Shown: piece by piece, positions 32,443 to 42,938 of the stretch
Position numbering within the stretch: the first letter of the stretch is position 1
Layout of the letters: each line of letters starts with the position of its first letter
Assembly: GCF_003932715.1 (NCBI RefSeq)
Contig: NZ_CP020700.1
Location: 7,462,501 to 7,526,500 of the forward strand
DNA: 64,000 nucleotides
Reading direction: 5' to 3'
From: Streptomyces tsukubensis
Lineage (GTDB): Bacteria > Actinomycetota > Actinomycetes > Streptomycetales > Streptomycetaceae
The notes under the pieces: model-generated
The model's input: only the letters and a program-made list of their open reading frames with translations
What the model was told of the DNA's origin: nothing
Databases searched by the model: none
Program-made: the position numbers and the translations under genes

Positions 32443-33404
32443 GCCCGGCGAGGACCGCTGCCCGCCCCCGGTTCACCGTCCGTACCGCCCCCCTGCCTCC
32501 CGAGCCGTACCCGCCCACCGGACGGGGAGCCGGGCGTCCGGCCGTACGGGAGCCCCGGAGCGGGCGGACCGAGCTGAATCTGCTGGGACCGCTGGAGGTC
32601 CTGCACCGGGGCCACCGGCCGCAACTCGGCAGCCGGCGCGTCCGCACCGTCCTCGGCTACCTCCTGCTCCACAGCAACGAGGCCGTGTCCCCGGACGAAC
32701 TGACCGCCGCCCTCTGGCCGGAGGAGGCACCGCTGACCGCGCCGCGCATGGTCTCCGGCGCCGTATCGGCACTCCACGGCGCACTGCCCGCGGTGCGGAC
32801 CGGCACCCCTCTGCCCACCGCCCGTCCCGGTGACCGCGGCGGCTGGCTTCTCGAAGCGGCCCCCCACGAGGTCGACCTGCTCCGGTTCCGGCGGCAGGCC
32901 GCCCGCGGGGAGCGGCAGCTCGCCGACCGGAACTGGCCCGGCGCGGCGCTCACCCTGCGGCGGGCACTGGACCTCTGGCGCGGTGACGTCCTGGCCGATC
33001 TGGCGCCCGAATGCGCACACTGGCCCGCATCGGAGGCGGTACGTGAGGAGCGCTGGGCGGCCCGCCTCGCTGCGGTGACCGCGGATCTCGCCCTGGGCCG
33101 GGACCACGACGTGGTGCGCGAGCTGATGGTCCACGCCGAGGAGCAGCCGCTCCGGCCACGGCTGACCGCACTGCTGATGGTCGCGCTCTACCGGGTGGGG
33201 CGCCAGGTGGACGCGCTCGCCGTCCACCACCGCGCCCGCGAGGCCGCGGTCCGCCGCACCGGACAGCAGCCCGGCCGGGAGCTGCGGCTGCTCCAGCAGG
33301 CGGTGCTCACCCACGACCCCGCGCTGCTCGGACCGGGCCTCCCCGCCTCCTCCGCCTTCCTTGTCCCCGCCGTCCCGGGTACGGGACACGGACCCGGCAC
33401 ATGA
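32439..33404 (+). CDS. SARP-family transcriptional activator (BTAD)
   Basis: A 321-residue Streptomyces antibiotic regulatory protein. An OmpR-type winged helix covers about 45-130 (LNLLGPLEVLHRGHRPQLGS, the helix-rich NEAVSPDELTAALWP) and a bacterial transcriptional activation domain about 140-290 (VDLLRFRRQAARGERQLADR, LTALLMVALYRVGRQVDALA). SARPs bind heptameric direct repeats and recruit RNA polymerase to cluster promoters. ATG 32439 overlaps the FMN reductase stop, and its own stop overlaps the next start (ATGA at 33401). The likely target is the PKS/aminotransferase divergent promoter. Residues 1-40 are a low-complexity Pro/Arg stretch. Confidence 0.9.
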   Translation: MSPARTAARPRFTVRTAPLPPEPYPPTGRGAGRPAVREPRSGRTELNLLGPLEVLHRGHRPQLGSRRVRTVLGYLLLHSNEAVSPDELTAALWPEEAPLTAPRMVSGAVSALHGALPAVRTGTPLPTARPGDRGGWLLEAAPHEVDLLRFRRQAARGERQLADRNWPGAALTLRRALDLWRGDVLADLAPECAHWPASEAVREERWAARLAAVTADLALGRDHDVVRELMVHAEEQPLRPRLTALLMVALYRVGRQVDALAVHHRAREAAVRRTGQQPGRELRLLQQAVLTHDPALLGPGLPASSAFLVPAVPGTGHGPGT

Positions 33405-36304
33405 GAACCCGGAGCGTCATGGACGGTGCCGCCACGACCCCGCCGGCCCCCGCCCCGGCCGAGGTCCGGCTGAATCTGCTGGGGCCGCTGGAGGTCACCC
33501 GCGGCCCCGACGTCCTGTCCCTGGGCGGCCCGCGGCGCCGGGCGGCCCTGGGCTGTCTGCTGCTCCGGTGCAACGAGGTCGTGCCGGCCAGCAGGCTGAT
33601 CACCGCGCTCTGGGGAGCCGGTGCGCCCCCGTCCGCACGCAAGGGCGTGCAGAACGTCGTATGGCATCTGCGGACCGCGCTGTCGGCGGCGGACGGCAGT
33701 ACGGGCCCCCGGCTGCTGACCCGGCCGCCCGGCTATCTGCTGAGGGCCGGGACGGACCAGGTCGATCTGCTGCGGTTCCAGGAACTCGCCGCGCGGGGAA
33801 GGGCGCTCTGCGCGGACGGTCTGCTGCCCGCGGCATCCCGTACCTGGCGCGAAGCGCTCGAACTCTGGCGCGGCCCCGCACTCTCCGACCTGGTGGAGAC
33901 GGGGGTGTCCTGGCCGGAACTGCGGGCCCTCGAAGAGGCCAGGCTCGATGTCTTCGAGGACTACGTCGACGCGGAACTGCGCCTGGGCCACCACCATCAC
34001 GTCCTGCCGAAACTGCGGCGGGTCGCCCGCGACGCACGGCACCGGGAGCGGCTGCCCGCCCATCTGATGACCGCTCTGTACCGCTGCGGACGCCGGAACG
34101 AAGCCCTCGCCGTGTACCGGGACTTCACCACGGGCCTCGCAGACGAGCTGGGCCTCGAACCGGGCCGCGAACTGCGCGACCTGCACCGGGCGATCCTCTC
34201 CCACGACCCGGGACTGCTGCGGCCCTCCCACGAGACGTCCGCGCTCATCGGCGCGGCGCGCCGCCCGTCCGGCCACCCCGCCCTGCCCGCGGGCCAGGAC
34301 GGCCCGGTCCATCCGGCGCACGTCCGCAGCGAGGTGACAGCGGTCCTGCTGCGGGCCGTGCCCCGGCCGGTGACCGCCGACGAGGACCCGGCCCCGGACC
34401 CGGCGGGCGGACTCGCGGAAGTGTGCCGGCGCGCGCGCAGCGAGGCGGAGCGCTTCGGCGGCAGCGTCACCGCCCGGCTCGGGGCCCTGTGGCTGCTGGT
34501 GTTCGCCGACACCGGCAGCCATGACCGCGACCACCCGCGGCGCGCGGTCACCGCCGCCCTGGCCGTCCGTCACCACTTCGCGGGCGACCGCTGGGGAGCG
34601 CATCCGGTGGGCGTCCGGGCCGCGGTGGCCACCGGAGAGGTCCTGATCCACTATCCGGGGCAGGCGGGCGCGCCCCTGTCCATCGCCGGTGCCGCGGTCG
34701 ACGATGCGCAGAAGCTGCTGTTCGACGTCGGTGACGGCGAGATCTGGGTGACGGAGGAGACCTGGCGCCGGACCGCGGAACACCTGGAGTACCGGCCGGT
34801 GGCCGGCCGGCCGGACATCCGGGCCGCACACGGTGCCCATCCACGACGGGCGCCCACGCCACCACCGGCACTGCCGCAGGGCGGCACCGCGCATCCGACG
34901 GAACTCCTCGCGGAGCTGGTCGCGGCAGCGGACGGATCCTCCCGCCGGGTCCTCCTGGTGACCGGTGACGCGGGCACGGGCAAGAGCCGGCTCCTCGACG
35001 ACTGCGAGCGCGCCGCGACCGCGCACGACGACACGTTCGTGGTGGTACGCGCTCCGGCGGCGGCGGTCGACGGCAGCACCCTGCGGCTCCTCGGCACCGG
35101 GCTGCGCGACTTTCTCGGGATCATGGACGCCGACTCCGGCGAGACGGCCGTCCACCGGCTCGCCGCCGCCGTCGCCCGGTCCGGACCGGCCGACCCCGAC
35201 CGCAGCCTGGCACGGCTCGTACCGCTGCTGGACGGTGCATCAGCAGACGGGGACGGGGGCCGAGGAGGTCTCGGTGAACCGCAGGAGACCCTGACGGCCT
35301 GGTGGCGCCTGCTGATGTCGGCCCCGGCACCGGGCCGGAGAGTACTGGTCCTCGTCGACGACCTGGACCTGGCCGGCGACGACGTACTGGACCTCATCGA
35401 ACGGTGCGCCCGGGAGAACGGCTCCTCCCTTGCGGTTGCCGCCGCCCGCCCGGCCCTGCGGGACCGCCGCCCGCAGTGGACCGCGGAAGGCGGCTGGCCG
35501 GTGCTGACCCTCCGCCCGTGGGACACCGCGGCGGTGGCGCGCCATGTGGACGTACGGGCGGGTGCGCATCCACTCGGCGGACGATTCGCCCGGCTGCTCA
35601 CCGAAGTCACCGGCGGCAATCCGCGGATGGTGGCCGCGTACACCGCGCTCCTCGGGGCGGACGGTCTGCGCACGGCCCGCCGCGACGGCGGTGTGGTCGT
35701 CCCGGTCGAGGTGTACCGCCGGTCCAGGGCGGAACTGGCCGCGCTCTCCGGGCTGCTGCGCCAGGTGGCGGAGACGGTCGGGGTGGTCGGCGAGGCGGCC
35801 TGGCCCGGTGCCGTGGCGGCCGTCTGCGGACTGGCCGAGACGGAGGCGGTGGCCCTGATGGAGGAGCTGGTCCGGCGCCGGGTCCTGGACCGGATCGGCG
35901 GGCCGGGACCGGACCGGCGCTACGGCTTCCGTACCGTCCTGGAACGCCATGTCGCCCGCTCGGGATGGTCAGCCGGCGAGCGGCTGGGGGCGCACCGGAC
36001 GGTGACGGAGTGGCTCGGACGGCTCGACGGCGAGGGGACGGTCTCCCGGCATCTGCGCCGTGAGGCGCTGCGCCTGGAGACCGCCACCGGACGCCGGGCC
36101 GAGGAGCTGGCCCGCTCAGCCCTGAACGGCCGCGGGGCGCAGGAGCCGCCGTTCCCCCTCGCCACGGGCGGCCGTACGGCGGAGTACCTGGCCCTGGCCG
36201 AGACACCGTCCGATCGACTGGTCGAGCTGGACCGGGTGGTACGGGCCTGGCGGCGGAGCGCGGCGGACCGCCGCGACGGCGGGGAAGGGCGGCCGGGCAT
36301 CTGA
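33401..36304 (+). CDS. SARP / cyclase-like / ATPase hybrid regulator (PimR-type)
   Basis: A 967-residue multidomain activator. Order: winged helix (about 22-110; LNLLGPLEVTRGPDVLSLGG), BTAD (about 118-265), a degenerate class III nucleotide-cyclase-like domain (about 305-460; VRAAVATGEVLIHYPG, SIAGAAVDDAQKLLFDVGDG), then a P-loop ATPase with Walker A GDAGTGKSRLL (about 522-532) and Walker B VLVLVDDLDL (about 648-657), and a helical C-terminus. The SARP-plus-cyclase combination is known from PimR of pimaricin. The metal-binding Asp pair of active cyclases is not evident, so the domain is likely a sensor. ATG 33401 overlaps the upstream stop; ATG 33419 with GGAG is an alternative. Confidence 0.88.
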   Translation: MRTRSVMDGAATTPPAPAPAEVRLNLLGPLEVTRGPDVLSLGGPRRRAALGCLLLRCNEVVPASRLITALWGAGAPPSARKGVQNVVWHLRTALSAADGSTGPRLLTRPPGYLLRAGTDQVDLLRFQELAARGRALCADGLLPAASRTWREALELWRGPALSDLVETGVSWPELRALEEARLDVFEDYVDAELRLGHHHHVLPKLRRVARDARHRERLPAHLMTALYRCGRRNEALAVYRDFTTGLADELGLEPGRELRDLHRAILSHDPGLLRPSHETSALIGAARRPSGHPALPAGQDGPVHPAHVRSEVTAVLLRAVPRPVTADEDPAPDPAGGLAEVCRRARSEAERFGGSVTARLGALWLLVFADTGSHDRDHPRRAVTAALAVRHHFAGDRWGAHPVGVRAAVATGEVLIHYPGQAGAPLSIAGAAVDDAQKLLFDVGDGEIWVTEETWRRTAEHLEYRPVAGRPDIRAAHGAHPRRAPTPPPALPQGGTAHPTELLAELVAAADGSSRRVLLVTGDAGTGKSRLLDDCERAATAHDDTFVVVRAPAAAVDGSTLRLLGTGLRDFLGIMDADSGETAVHRLAAAVARSGPADPDRSLARLVPLLDGASADGDGGRGGLGEPQETLTAWWRLLMSAPAPGRRVLVLVDDLDLAGDDVLDLIERCARENGSSLAVAAARPALRDRRPQWTAEGGWPVLTLRPWDTAAVARHVDVRAGAHPLGGRFARLLTEVTGGNPRMVAAYTALLGADGLRTARRDGGVVVPVEVYRRSRAELAALSGLLRQVAETVGVVGEAAWPGAVAAVCGLAETEAVALMEELVRRRVLDRIGGPGPDRRYGFRTVLERHVARSGWSAGERLGAHRTVTEWLGRLDGEGTVSRHLRREALRLETATGRRAEELARSALNGRGAQEPPFPLATGGRTAEYLALAETPSDRLVELDRVVRAWRRSAADRRDGGEGRPGI

Positions 36305-36351
36305 CCCGGCGACGGTCCGGTCCGGTGCCGGGCGACGAGAGCGGCACGGCA

Positions 36352-36377
36352 GCGGCCCCGCCGGACGGCGGGGCCGC
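36352..36377. terminator. hairpin between convergent regulator and PKS2
   Basis: Perfect 11-bp stem GCGGCCCCGCC / GGCGGGGCCGC with a GGAC tetraloop. It lies between the stop of the hybrid regulator (36304) and the stop of PKS2 (36385) and probably terminates both. Confidence 0.75.
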
Positions 36378-36384
36378 GCCGTTG

Positions 36385-39300
36385 TCAGCCGTGCCGCAGC
36401 TTCCCGGCTCCCTTGGTACCGGCCGGTTCCCCCGGGGGTGGTGCGGGGAAGAACCCGGTCCGGGTGAAGAAGGCGGCGTACCGGTCGACCAGTTCCGCGA
36501 CATCGGGGAGACGGGCGGCACCCGTGCCGTGCAGGGCCTGTTCGGTGGCGGAGCTGTCGATCCGCGGATAGACCGGCACCGCCGATGTGGTGACCGCCTC
36601 GAAGTCGTCGAGCAGCGGGACGAACGGGTTGTCGGTGTCCGCGGTGACGCGCCGGACCCACCGGTCCCGGCCGATTTCGGGCAGCCGGTGGCCGAGCGCC
36701 CGGAGCCGGTCGATCATCGCGGCGAGCGGTACGGGGTTGTCGTTGGAGTGGTGGAAGACCTTGCCCGCCGTATCGGGACGGCAGGCGAGCGCGACGACGG
36801 CGGCGCTGACGGAGTCGACCGGCACCATGGGGAACACGGTGTGCGACCCGGCGGGGACCGCCTCGGCGCGGAGCATGGCCCGCAGGGCCAGCCAGATGAA
36901 GTCCTGCCCCTGGCAGGCGCCGTTCAGCCGGTCCCCGCAGACCACGTCGATCCGGTGGACGGTGACGGGCAGCCCCCGGTCACGGGCGGCGAGGACGAGC
37001 TGCTCCGCCGCCCATTTGCTCTGCCGGTAGCCGGTGGGCAGTTTCTCGGCCGGCCCGGTGGCGTCGTCCGGGCGCAGCGGCCGGCCATCCGGCGACGGAC
37101 CGGCGAAGACGCCCGTGGTGGAGAGGTGGTGGACCGGAACGGTGCGGTGGCGGGCGGCGAGCCGGAGGACCTCCGCGGTGCCGAGGACATTGGTGTCCCG
37201 CATCGCGGCGTACGGCTGCACCCAGTTGACGTGGGCCGCGGCGTGGAACACCGCGTCCGCGTGGCGGGCGAGGTGTTCGTACCGGTCGTCGGGGAGACCG
37301 AGCCGTGGCCGGGCGAGATCGCCGGGCTCCACCGCGATCCGGCCCGGTTCGACGTCGTCCGCCAGCCGGTACCACTCCAGGGTCCGGCGCAGCGCGGCCT
37401 CCCCGCGGGCGGTGTCCGCGGCCCGGATCAGGCAGTGGACGGTGGCATCGGTCGTCCGCAGCAGATCCCGCAGGACGAACGCGCCGACGAAGCCGGTGGC
37501 GCCGGTGAGCAGTACCCGGCGGGGAGCGGTCGCCCGCGGTACGGCGGCGGCCGGGACGATGTCCCGGGGAAGCCGGGCGTCCGCTGCGAAGCCGGGGAGC
37601 GCCTCGTCCGGGGCGGGCTGTCCGCCGACTCCTTCCAGCAGTGCTTCGGCGAGGGCGCGCGGGGTGGGGTGGGCGAAGATCCGGGCGAGCGGCAGGGCCA
37701 GCCCGGTGTCGGCGACCAGGCTTCCGCGCAGCCGGGCGGCCGCGAGGGAGTCGAGCCCGGCGGAGTCCAGGGGCAGGCCGGGGTCCACCGGCCCGCTGTG
37801 GCCGAGCACTTCCCCGATGCGCCGGGTCACCAGGGAGAGGAGTTCCTCGCCCCGGCGGCCGGGTGGCAGGGCCGCGAGGCCGTGGGCGGCCGCCGTCCGG
37901 GCGGGGGACGTACCGGTGGGGCGGCCCGCGGTCCGGGCCAGTCCGCGGAGCAGGGGGTGGACTTCGCCCGAGCGGCGTACGGCCGCCAGGTCCAGCGGGC
38001 CGACGGCGACCACCGGGGTACGGGTGTGCAGGGCGGCGTCGAACAGGGCGGGACCCCGCTCCGGTGTCACGGTGCCGAAGCCCTGCCGGGCGAGCCGGGA
38101 CCGGTCGGCGTCCCCGAGGTGCCCGCCGAGGCCGTCCGCCAGCTCCCAGAGGCCCCAGGCCAGGGAGACCGCGGGGAGGCCGAGTGCGGTGCGGGTGGCG
38201 GCGAGCGCGTCCAGATACGCGTTGGCGGCGGCGTAGTTCGCCTGCCCCGCCCCGCCGAAGATCCCGGCGACCGACGAGAACAGCACCAGGGGAACGGGCG
38301 GCCGCCCCGGCCCGGGGCGGAGCGTCAGTTCGTGGAGGTGGCGGGCCGCTTCGGCCTTGGCCCGCCACACCCGGTCCAGCCGGTCGGCGCCGAGATCGGT
38401 GAACAGGCCGTCGTCCAGGGCTCCGGCGGCGTGCAGGACCGCGGCCAGCGGGCGGGAGCGCGGAATCCGCTCCAGTACGGCGGCGAGCGCCGCCCGGTCG
38501 CCGGTGTCGCAGGCGACCGCCTCGGCACGGGCCCCGGCCCGGCGGAGTTCGGCGAGCAGCCCGGCGCAGCCGGGTGCGGCCGGTCCGCTCCGGCTGACCA
38601 GCAGCAGATCCCGTACGCCATGGGCCCGTACGAGATGCCGGGCGACGATCCGGCCGACGGCTCCGGTGCCGCCGGTGAGCAGGACCGTGCCCGATCCGCC
38701 GGGGGGTGGGCCGATGCGGATACGGGGTGCCGCGGCGGTGGCGGCCCGCACCAGCCGGGGCACCAGGACCCGGCCGTTCCGCACGGCCACCCGGGGTTCG
38801 CCCGCGCGGAGCGCCGACAGCAGTCCGGCCGCGGGCTCCCCGGGCTCCCCTGGCCCGTCCCCGGCGGGCCGGGGGGCGAGATCGGCCAGCACCAGCCGGC
38901 CCGGATGCTCCGCCTGGGCGGAGGCCAGCAGACCCCGTACGGATGCGGCGACGGGATCGGGTGCCGGTTCCCCGGGGAGGGCGACCGCGCCCCGGGTCAG
39001 CACGATCAGCGGGATCCGGGCCAGGGAGTCGTCCCGCAACCACGCGCCGGTCAGGGCCAGTACCCGCAGCAACTCCGCGCGGGCCGGATCCGCAGCCGGT
39101 CCGGCGGGGCGGGCCGCGGCTTCGAGGACCACGGCATCGGGGCGGTGACCCCGGCGTACGGCGTCCCGTACGGCCGCGGCACCACGGTGGCAGGGCCCGG
39201 GCAGTCCCGCTGTCGCCTCCCCGAGGGATGCCCACGACAGCGGACGCGGGGGCCGGGGATCCCCGGCCATCGGCTCCCAGACCTGTTCGAACAACGCGTC

Positions 39301-42300
39301 CGGGAAGTCGGTCCGGGCGGCCGGGGGAGGAGCCGAGCAGTCCAGCCGGTCCGCGCTCAGCACGGTCCGCCCCGACCGGTCGCGCAGGGCCAGGGAGTAC
39401 GAGTGCTCTCCGGCGGGGACGATCTGGGCCGTCACCGCGTCGGGCCCGGCCCGGTGCGCCCGCAGGCCGTGCCACCGGAGCGGGGCGGTGGGAAGCAGGG
39501 CGTCGACGGCACGGCGCAGCAGGGCCCGCTGCGCGGCCACCACGGTGGGCGTCTCGTCCTCGGTGAGCGTCAGTTCGGCCGACGTACCGTCCGATGTGCC
39601 GTCCGGAGGTCCGGCCGGCTGTTCGGGTACGGCCGGGGCGGACCGGGCGAGGGTGCCGGAGGCGTACGCGGTCCACGGCGCGTCCAGGTCCGGCCGCCGC
39701 GCGTGCACGGTGAAGGGCCGGCGGCCGGTCCCGTCGGGGGCGGCGACCGTCACGCGCGCCTCGGCCGGCCCGTTCCCGGCACCGGCCGGCGGCGCGCCGA
39801 GGGCGAGCGTCTCGACCACGGGATGGTCCGTTTCGTCTCCCGCGCGCAGCAGGAGGGCGGCCAGCGCCGCACCCGCCGCCGCCGGTTCGGTGGAGCCGAG
39901 CAGCGCGCCGAGTACGGTATCGCCCGCCGGAGTGGTCTCGGACCCGGTGCCGTCCACCGGAAGTCCGCGGTCCCGGGCGCGCGGTGCGGGCTTCAGCCAG
40001 AGCCGCCGCCGCTGGAAGGCATACGTCGGGAGGGCGACCCGGCCCGGAGCCCCGGATCCGGCCCGGGCACCGGCGGCCTCCGCCGCGAAGAAGGCGTCCC
40101 AGTCGACGTCCGTACCGTGGGAGTGCAGGGTACCGAGGGCCCCCAGCAGCGCTTCGGGCTCGGGTCCTGTGCCGTGCAGCGCCGCCACCGCGAGGGCGCC
40201 GTCCGCGGCCGTGTTCTCCTCGGTCAGCGCGGTCAGCATCGCGCGCGGACCGATCTCGACGAACGTGTCGACCCCGTGGTCCGCCAGGGCGCGCAGGGCG
40301 TCGGTGAAACGCACCGGCCGACGCGCGTGGCGCACCCAGTGCCGCGGGTCGGCCAGCCGCTCCGCGCCGACGAGTCCACCGGTGAGCGCGGACACCAGCG
40401 GCACCCGCTGCTCCCCGGGGGTGATCCCCTCCGCGAACGAGGCCGACCCGGCCAGCAGGGGGTCCAGTTGCGCGGAGTGGAACGCCCCGCTGGTCCGCAG
40501 CCGCCGGACCCGCGCCCCGCGCCCCCGCAGCTCCTCCGCGAGCGCGGTCACCGCCCCGACCGGGCCCGAGAGCACGGTGTGCTCCGGCCCGTTGACGGCG
40601 GCGACGGACACGTCGCCCCCGTACCCGGCCAGCAGGGCGGCGACCGCCTCCTCGGATGCGGTGACCGCCACCATCGCCCCGTCCGCGGGCAGCCGGCCCA
40701 TCAGCCGTCCGCGCGCGGCGACCAGAGCTACGGCATCGTCCAGGCCGACGGCACCGCACACATGGGCGGCCGTGATCTCCCCCAGGGAGTGCCCCGCGAC
40801 ATACGCGGGACGCACCCCCCAGGACATCAGCAGCCGCGCCAGCGCGGTCCCGAAGGCGAACAGCGCGGGCTGGGCGAACTCGGTGCGGTCCAGTAGCGCC
40901 CCGCCCTCGCGTACGACGGTGCCGAGGGACCGCCCCAACTCCCGCGACAGCCGGTCGCACACCTCGTCGTAGGCGTCGGCGAAGACGGGGAAGCGGGTAC
41001 GCAGTCCGTCGCCCATTCCGGCCCGCTGGGCGCCCTGGCCGGTGAACAGGAAGGCCGTGGTGCGGTCGCGGCGGACGGTGCCCCGGGCCACGGCCGGGTG
41101 CGGTTCGTCACCGGCCAGCGCGTCCAGCCCGGTCAGCAGGCCGTTCCGGTCGCGGGCGACGACGACGGCACGGCACTCCATCGGCGTCCGGGTCACGGCG
41201 AGCGCGGCGGCGAGCGCGCCGAACGGGGCGCGGGCCGCGTCCCGTTCCCCGGGGGCCCCGGCGGCCGGGGCCCGTACCGCGTCGTGCAGCACCCGGGCCT
41301 GACCGCGCAGCGCCTGCCCGTCCCGGCCGGAGACCAGGAAGGGCAGCGGGTGTCCCGCACGGTCGGGAGGGTCGTCCGGGCCGTCCGGCTCGGGTGCCGC
41401 GGGCGCCTCCTCCAGGATCAGATGGGCGTTGGTGCCGCTGATGCCGAAGGAGGAGATTCCGGCCCGGCGCGGGCGGTCGCCCGGGGGCCAGGGACGGGAT
41501 GCGGTGAGCAGTTCGACGCCCGCCGCCGTCCAGTCGACGGCCGATGTCGGGCGGTCCACGTGCAGGGTCGCGGGCAGCACACCGTGCCGGAGTGCCATCA
41601 CCATTTTGATCAGTCCGCCGACCCCGGCGGCGGCCGAAGCGTGTCCGATCACCGATTTCAGCGAGCCGAGCAGCAGGGGCCGGCCGGGCGGCCGTTCCGC
41701 GCCGTAGGCCGCGATGAGCGCGTTGACCTCGATGGGGTCGCCCAGCCGGGTACCGGTGCCGTGGCCCTCCACGGCGTCGACGTCCGCCGCGGTGAGCCCG
41801 GCGTCCGCCAGGGCCTGCCGGATCACCCGCTGCTGCGCGGGGCCGCTCGGCGCGGTGAGCCCGTTGGACGCGCCGTCGGAGTTGACGGCGGTGCCGCGGA
41901 TGACGGCGAGGACGGGGTGGCCCCGGTCCCGTGCGTCGGACAGCCGCTCCAGCAGCACCAGTCCGACGCCTTCGGCCCACGCCGTACCGTCGGCGGAGTC
42001 CGCGTACGACTTGCAGCGGCCGTCCGGTGCCAGTCCGCGCTGGACCGAGAAGTCCAGGAAGGCGCCCGGTGTCGCGAGGACGGTCGCCCCTCCGGCCAGG
42101 GCCAGGGAGGTCTCGCCGCGGCGCAGCGCACGGCAGGCCAGATGGATTGCGGTGAGGGAGGCGGAGCAGGCGGTGTCGACCGTCAGCGCCGGTCCGTGCA
42201 GCCCGAGGACATAGGCGATACGCCCCGAGGCGAGCCCCGGTTCGCCGCCGGTCATCACATAACCGGCCGCTTCGTCGCCGTGTCCTTCGAGGCCGAGGTA

Positions 42301-42855
42301 CGACTGCCCGGCCAGGCCCGTGAAGACGGCGGTGTCGGAGCCCCGCAGCAGTGCGGGCCTGATCCCGGCCCGTTCCACGGCCTCCCAGGCCACCTCCAGC
42401 AGCAGCCGCTGCTGGGGGTCCGTCGCCGCGGCCTCCCGGGGGGAGATGCCGAAGAAGTCCGCGTCGAAGTACGGTGCCCGGTGCAGAAAACCGCCCCGGC
42501 GGGTGTAGGTGCGGTCCGGCAGGCCGGGCTCCGGATCGTAGAGGCCGTCCAGGTCCCAGCCGCGGTCGGCGGGGAACCCGGAGGTGGCGTCGGTGCCGTC
42601 TGCGACGAGACGCCACAGGTCCTCAGGGGTGTCGGCGCCGCCGGGGTAGCGGCAGGCGGCCGACACCACGGCGATGGGCTCGTGGGGGGCGGCCTCCAGA
42701 TCGGCGATGCGCCGGTTGGCCCGGGCCAGATCGGCGGTGACCCGCCGGAGATAGGCCAGGAGCCGCTCGTCACCGCCGTCCGGTCCGCCGTCCGGTTCGG
42801 TGTGCGGTTCGCCGTTTGCGGCGGGAGGGGGCACGAGGCTGTCGTCGCTCTGCAT
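36385..42855 (-). CDS. type I modular PKS, module 3 with terminal reductase: KS-AT-(DH*)-KR-ACP-TD
   Basis: About 2156 residues. An N-terminal coiled-coil docking segment (about 18-45) precedes KS (about 50-480; Cys230 in DTACSAS), AT (about 585-880; Ser690 in GHSLGE, GAFH, malonyl-type), a relic DH (about 975-1180), KR (about 1385-1575; GGTGAVG, Tyr1541; LDD motif, B-type), ACP (about 1665-1735; Ser1703 in GLDSLAA) and a reductive TD domain (about 1775-2140; [16 protein letters not shown] near 1943). The DH relic lacks the HxxxGxxxxP motif, so this module should leave a beta-hydroxyl. TD releases the chain by NADPH-dependent reduction to an aldehyde instead of hydrolysis. ATG 42855 has AGGAG upstream and lies 83 bp after the PKS1 stop. 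No thioesterase is present. Confidence 0.92.
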   Translation of the reverse strand: MQSDDSLVPPPAANGEPHTEPDGGPDGGDERLLAYLRRVTADLARANRRIADLEAAPHEPIAVVSAACRYPGGADTPEDLWRLVADGTDATSGFPADRGWDLDGLYDPEPGLPDRTYTRRGGFLHRAPYFDADFFGISPREAAATDPQQRLLLEVAWEAVERAGIRPALLRGSDTAVFTGLAGQSYLGLEGHGDEAAGYVMTGGEPGLASGRIAYVLGLHGPALTVDTACSASLTAIHLACRALRRGETSLALAGGATVLATPGAFLDFSVQRGLAPDGRCKSYADSADGTAWAEGVGLVLLERLSDARDRGHPVLAVIRGTAVNSDGASNGLTAPSGPAQQRVIRQALADAGLTAADVDAVEGHGTGTRLGDPIEVNALIAAYGAERPPGRPLLLGSLKSVIGHASAAAGVGGLIKMVMALRHGVLPATLHVDRPTSAVDWTAAGVELLTASRPWPPGDRPRRAGISSFGISGTNAHLILEEAPAAPEPDGPDDPPDRAGHPLPFLVSGRDGQALRGQARVLHDAVRAPAAGAPGERDAARAPFGALAAALAVTRTPMECRAVVVARDRNGLLTGLDALAGDEPHPAVARGTVRRDRTTAFLFTGQGAQRAGMGDGLRTRFPVFADAYDEVCDRLSRELGRSLGTVVREGGALLDRTEFAQPALFAFGTALARLLMSWGVRPAYVAGHSLGEITAAHVCGAVGLDDAVALVAARGRLMGRLPADGAMVAVTASEEAVAALLAGYGGDVSVAAVNGPEHTVLSGPVGAVTALAEELRGRGARVRRLRTSGAFHSAQLDPLLAGSASFAEGITPGEQRVPLVSALTGGLVGAERLADPRHWVRHARRPVRFTDALRALADHGVDTFVEIGPRAMLTALTEENTAADGALAVAALHGTGPEPEALLGALGTLHSHGTDVDWDAFFAAEAAGARAGSGAPGRVALPTYAFQRRRLWLKPAPRARDRGLPVDGTGSETTPAGDTVLGALLGSTEPAAAGAALAALLLRAGDETDHPVVETLALGAPPAGAGNGPAEARVTVAAPDGTGRRPFTVHARRPDLDAPWTAYASGTLARSAPAVPEQPAGPPDGTSDGTSAELTLTEDETPTVVAAQRALLRRAVDALLPTAPLRWHGLRAHRAGPDAVTAQIVPAGEHSYSLALRDRSGRTVLSADRLDCSAPPPAARTDFPDALFEQVWEPMAGDPRPPRPLSWASLGEATAGLPGPCHRGAAAVRDAVRRGHRPDAVVLEAAARPAGPAADPARAELLRVLALTGAWLRDDSLARIPLIVLTRGAVALPGEPAPDPVAASVRGLLASAQAEHPGRLVLADLAPRPAGDGPGEPGEPAAGLLSALRAGEPRVAVRNGRVLVPRLVRAATAAAPRIRIGPPPGGSGTVLLTGGTGAVGRIVARHLVRAHGVRDLLLVSRSGPAAPGCAGLLAELRRAGARAEAVACDTGDRAALAAVLERIPRSRPLAAVLHAAGALDDGLFTDLGADRLDRVWRAKAEAARHLHELTLRPGPGRPPVPLVLFSSVAGIFGGAGQANYAAANAYLDALAATRTALGLPAVSLAWGLWELADGLGGHLGDADRSRLARQGFGTVTPERGPALFDAALHTRTPVVAVGPLDLAAVRRSGEVHPLLRGLARTAGRPTGTSPARTAAAHGLAALPPGRRGEELLSLVTRRIGEVLGHSGPVDPGLPLDSAGLDSLAAARLRGSLVADTGLALPLARIFAHPTPRALAEALLEGVGGQPAPDEALPGFAADARLPRDIVPAAAVPRATAPRRVLLTGATGFVGAFVLRDLLRTTDATVHCLIRAADTARGEAALRRTLEWYRLADDVEPGRIAVEPGDLARPRLGLPDDRYEHLARHADAVFHAAAHVNWVQPYAAMRDTNVLGTAEVLRLAARHRTVPVHHLSTTGVFAGPSPDGRPLRPDDATGPAEKLPTGYRQSKWAAEQLVLAARDRGLPVTVHRIDVVCGDRLNGACQGQDFIWLALRAMLRAEAVPAGSHTVFPMVPVDSVSAAVVALACRPDTAGKVFHHSNDNPVPLAAMIDRLRALGHRLPEIGRDRWVRRVTADTDNPFVPLLDDFEAVTTSAVPVYPRIDSSATEQALHGTGAARLPDVAELVDRYAAFFTRTGFFPAPPPGEPAGTKGAGKLRHG

Positions 42856-42938
42856 GGGGATCGTTCTCCTGTTCGCCCGGCCCGTGCCCGCCGTACCGCC
42901 GGATGCCCGGCGGAACGGCGGGCGGGCCGCCGGAAGGG

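Noticed and set aside
36385..37540. Thioesterase at the end of PKS2
   Set aside because: The terminal domain shows TGATGFVG and YxxxK of an SDR-type reductase and no GxSxG hydrolase motif.
36325..40896. Very long plus-strand open frame (about 1520 codons) opposite PKS2
   Set aside because: It is antisense to clear KS/AT/KR/ACP/TD coding sequence and encodes a Gly/Arg/Gln-rich sequence with no domain; long antisense frames are normal in GC-rich DNA.
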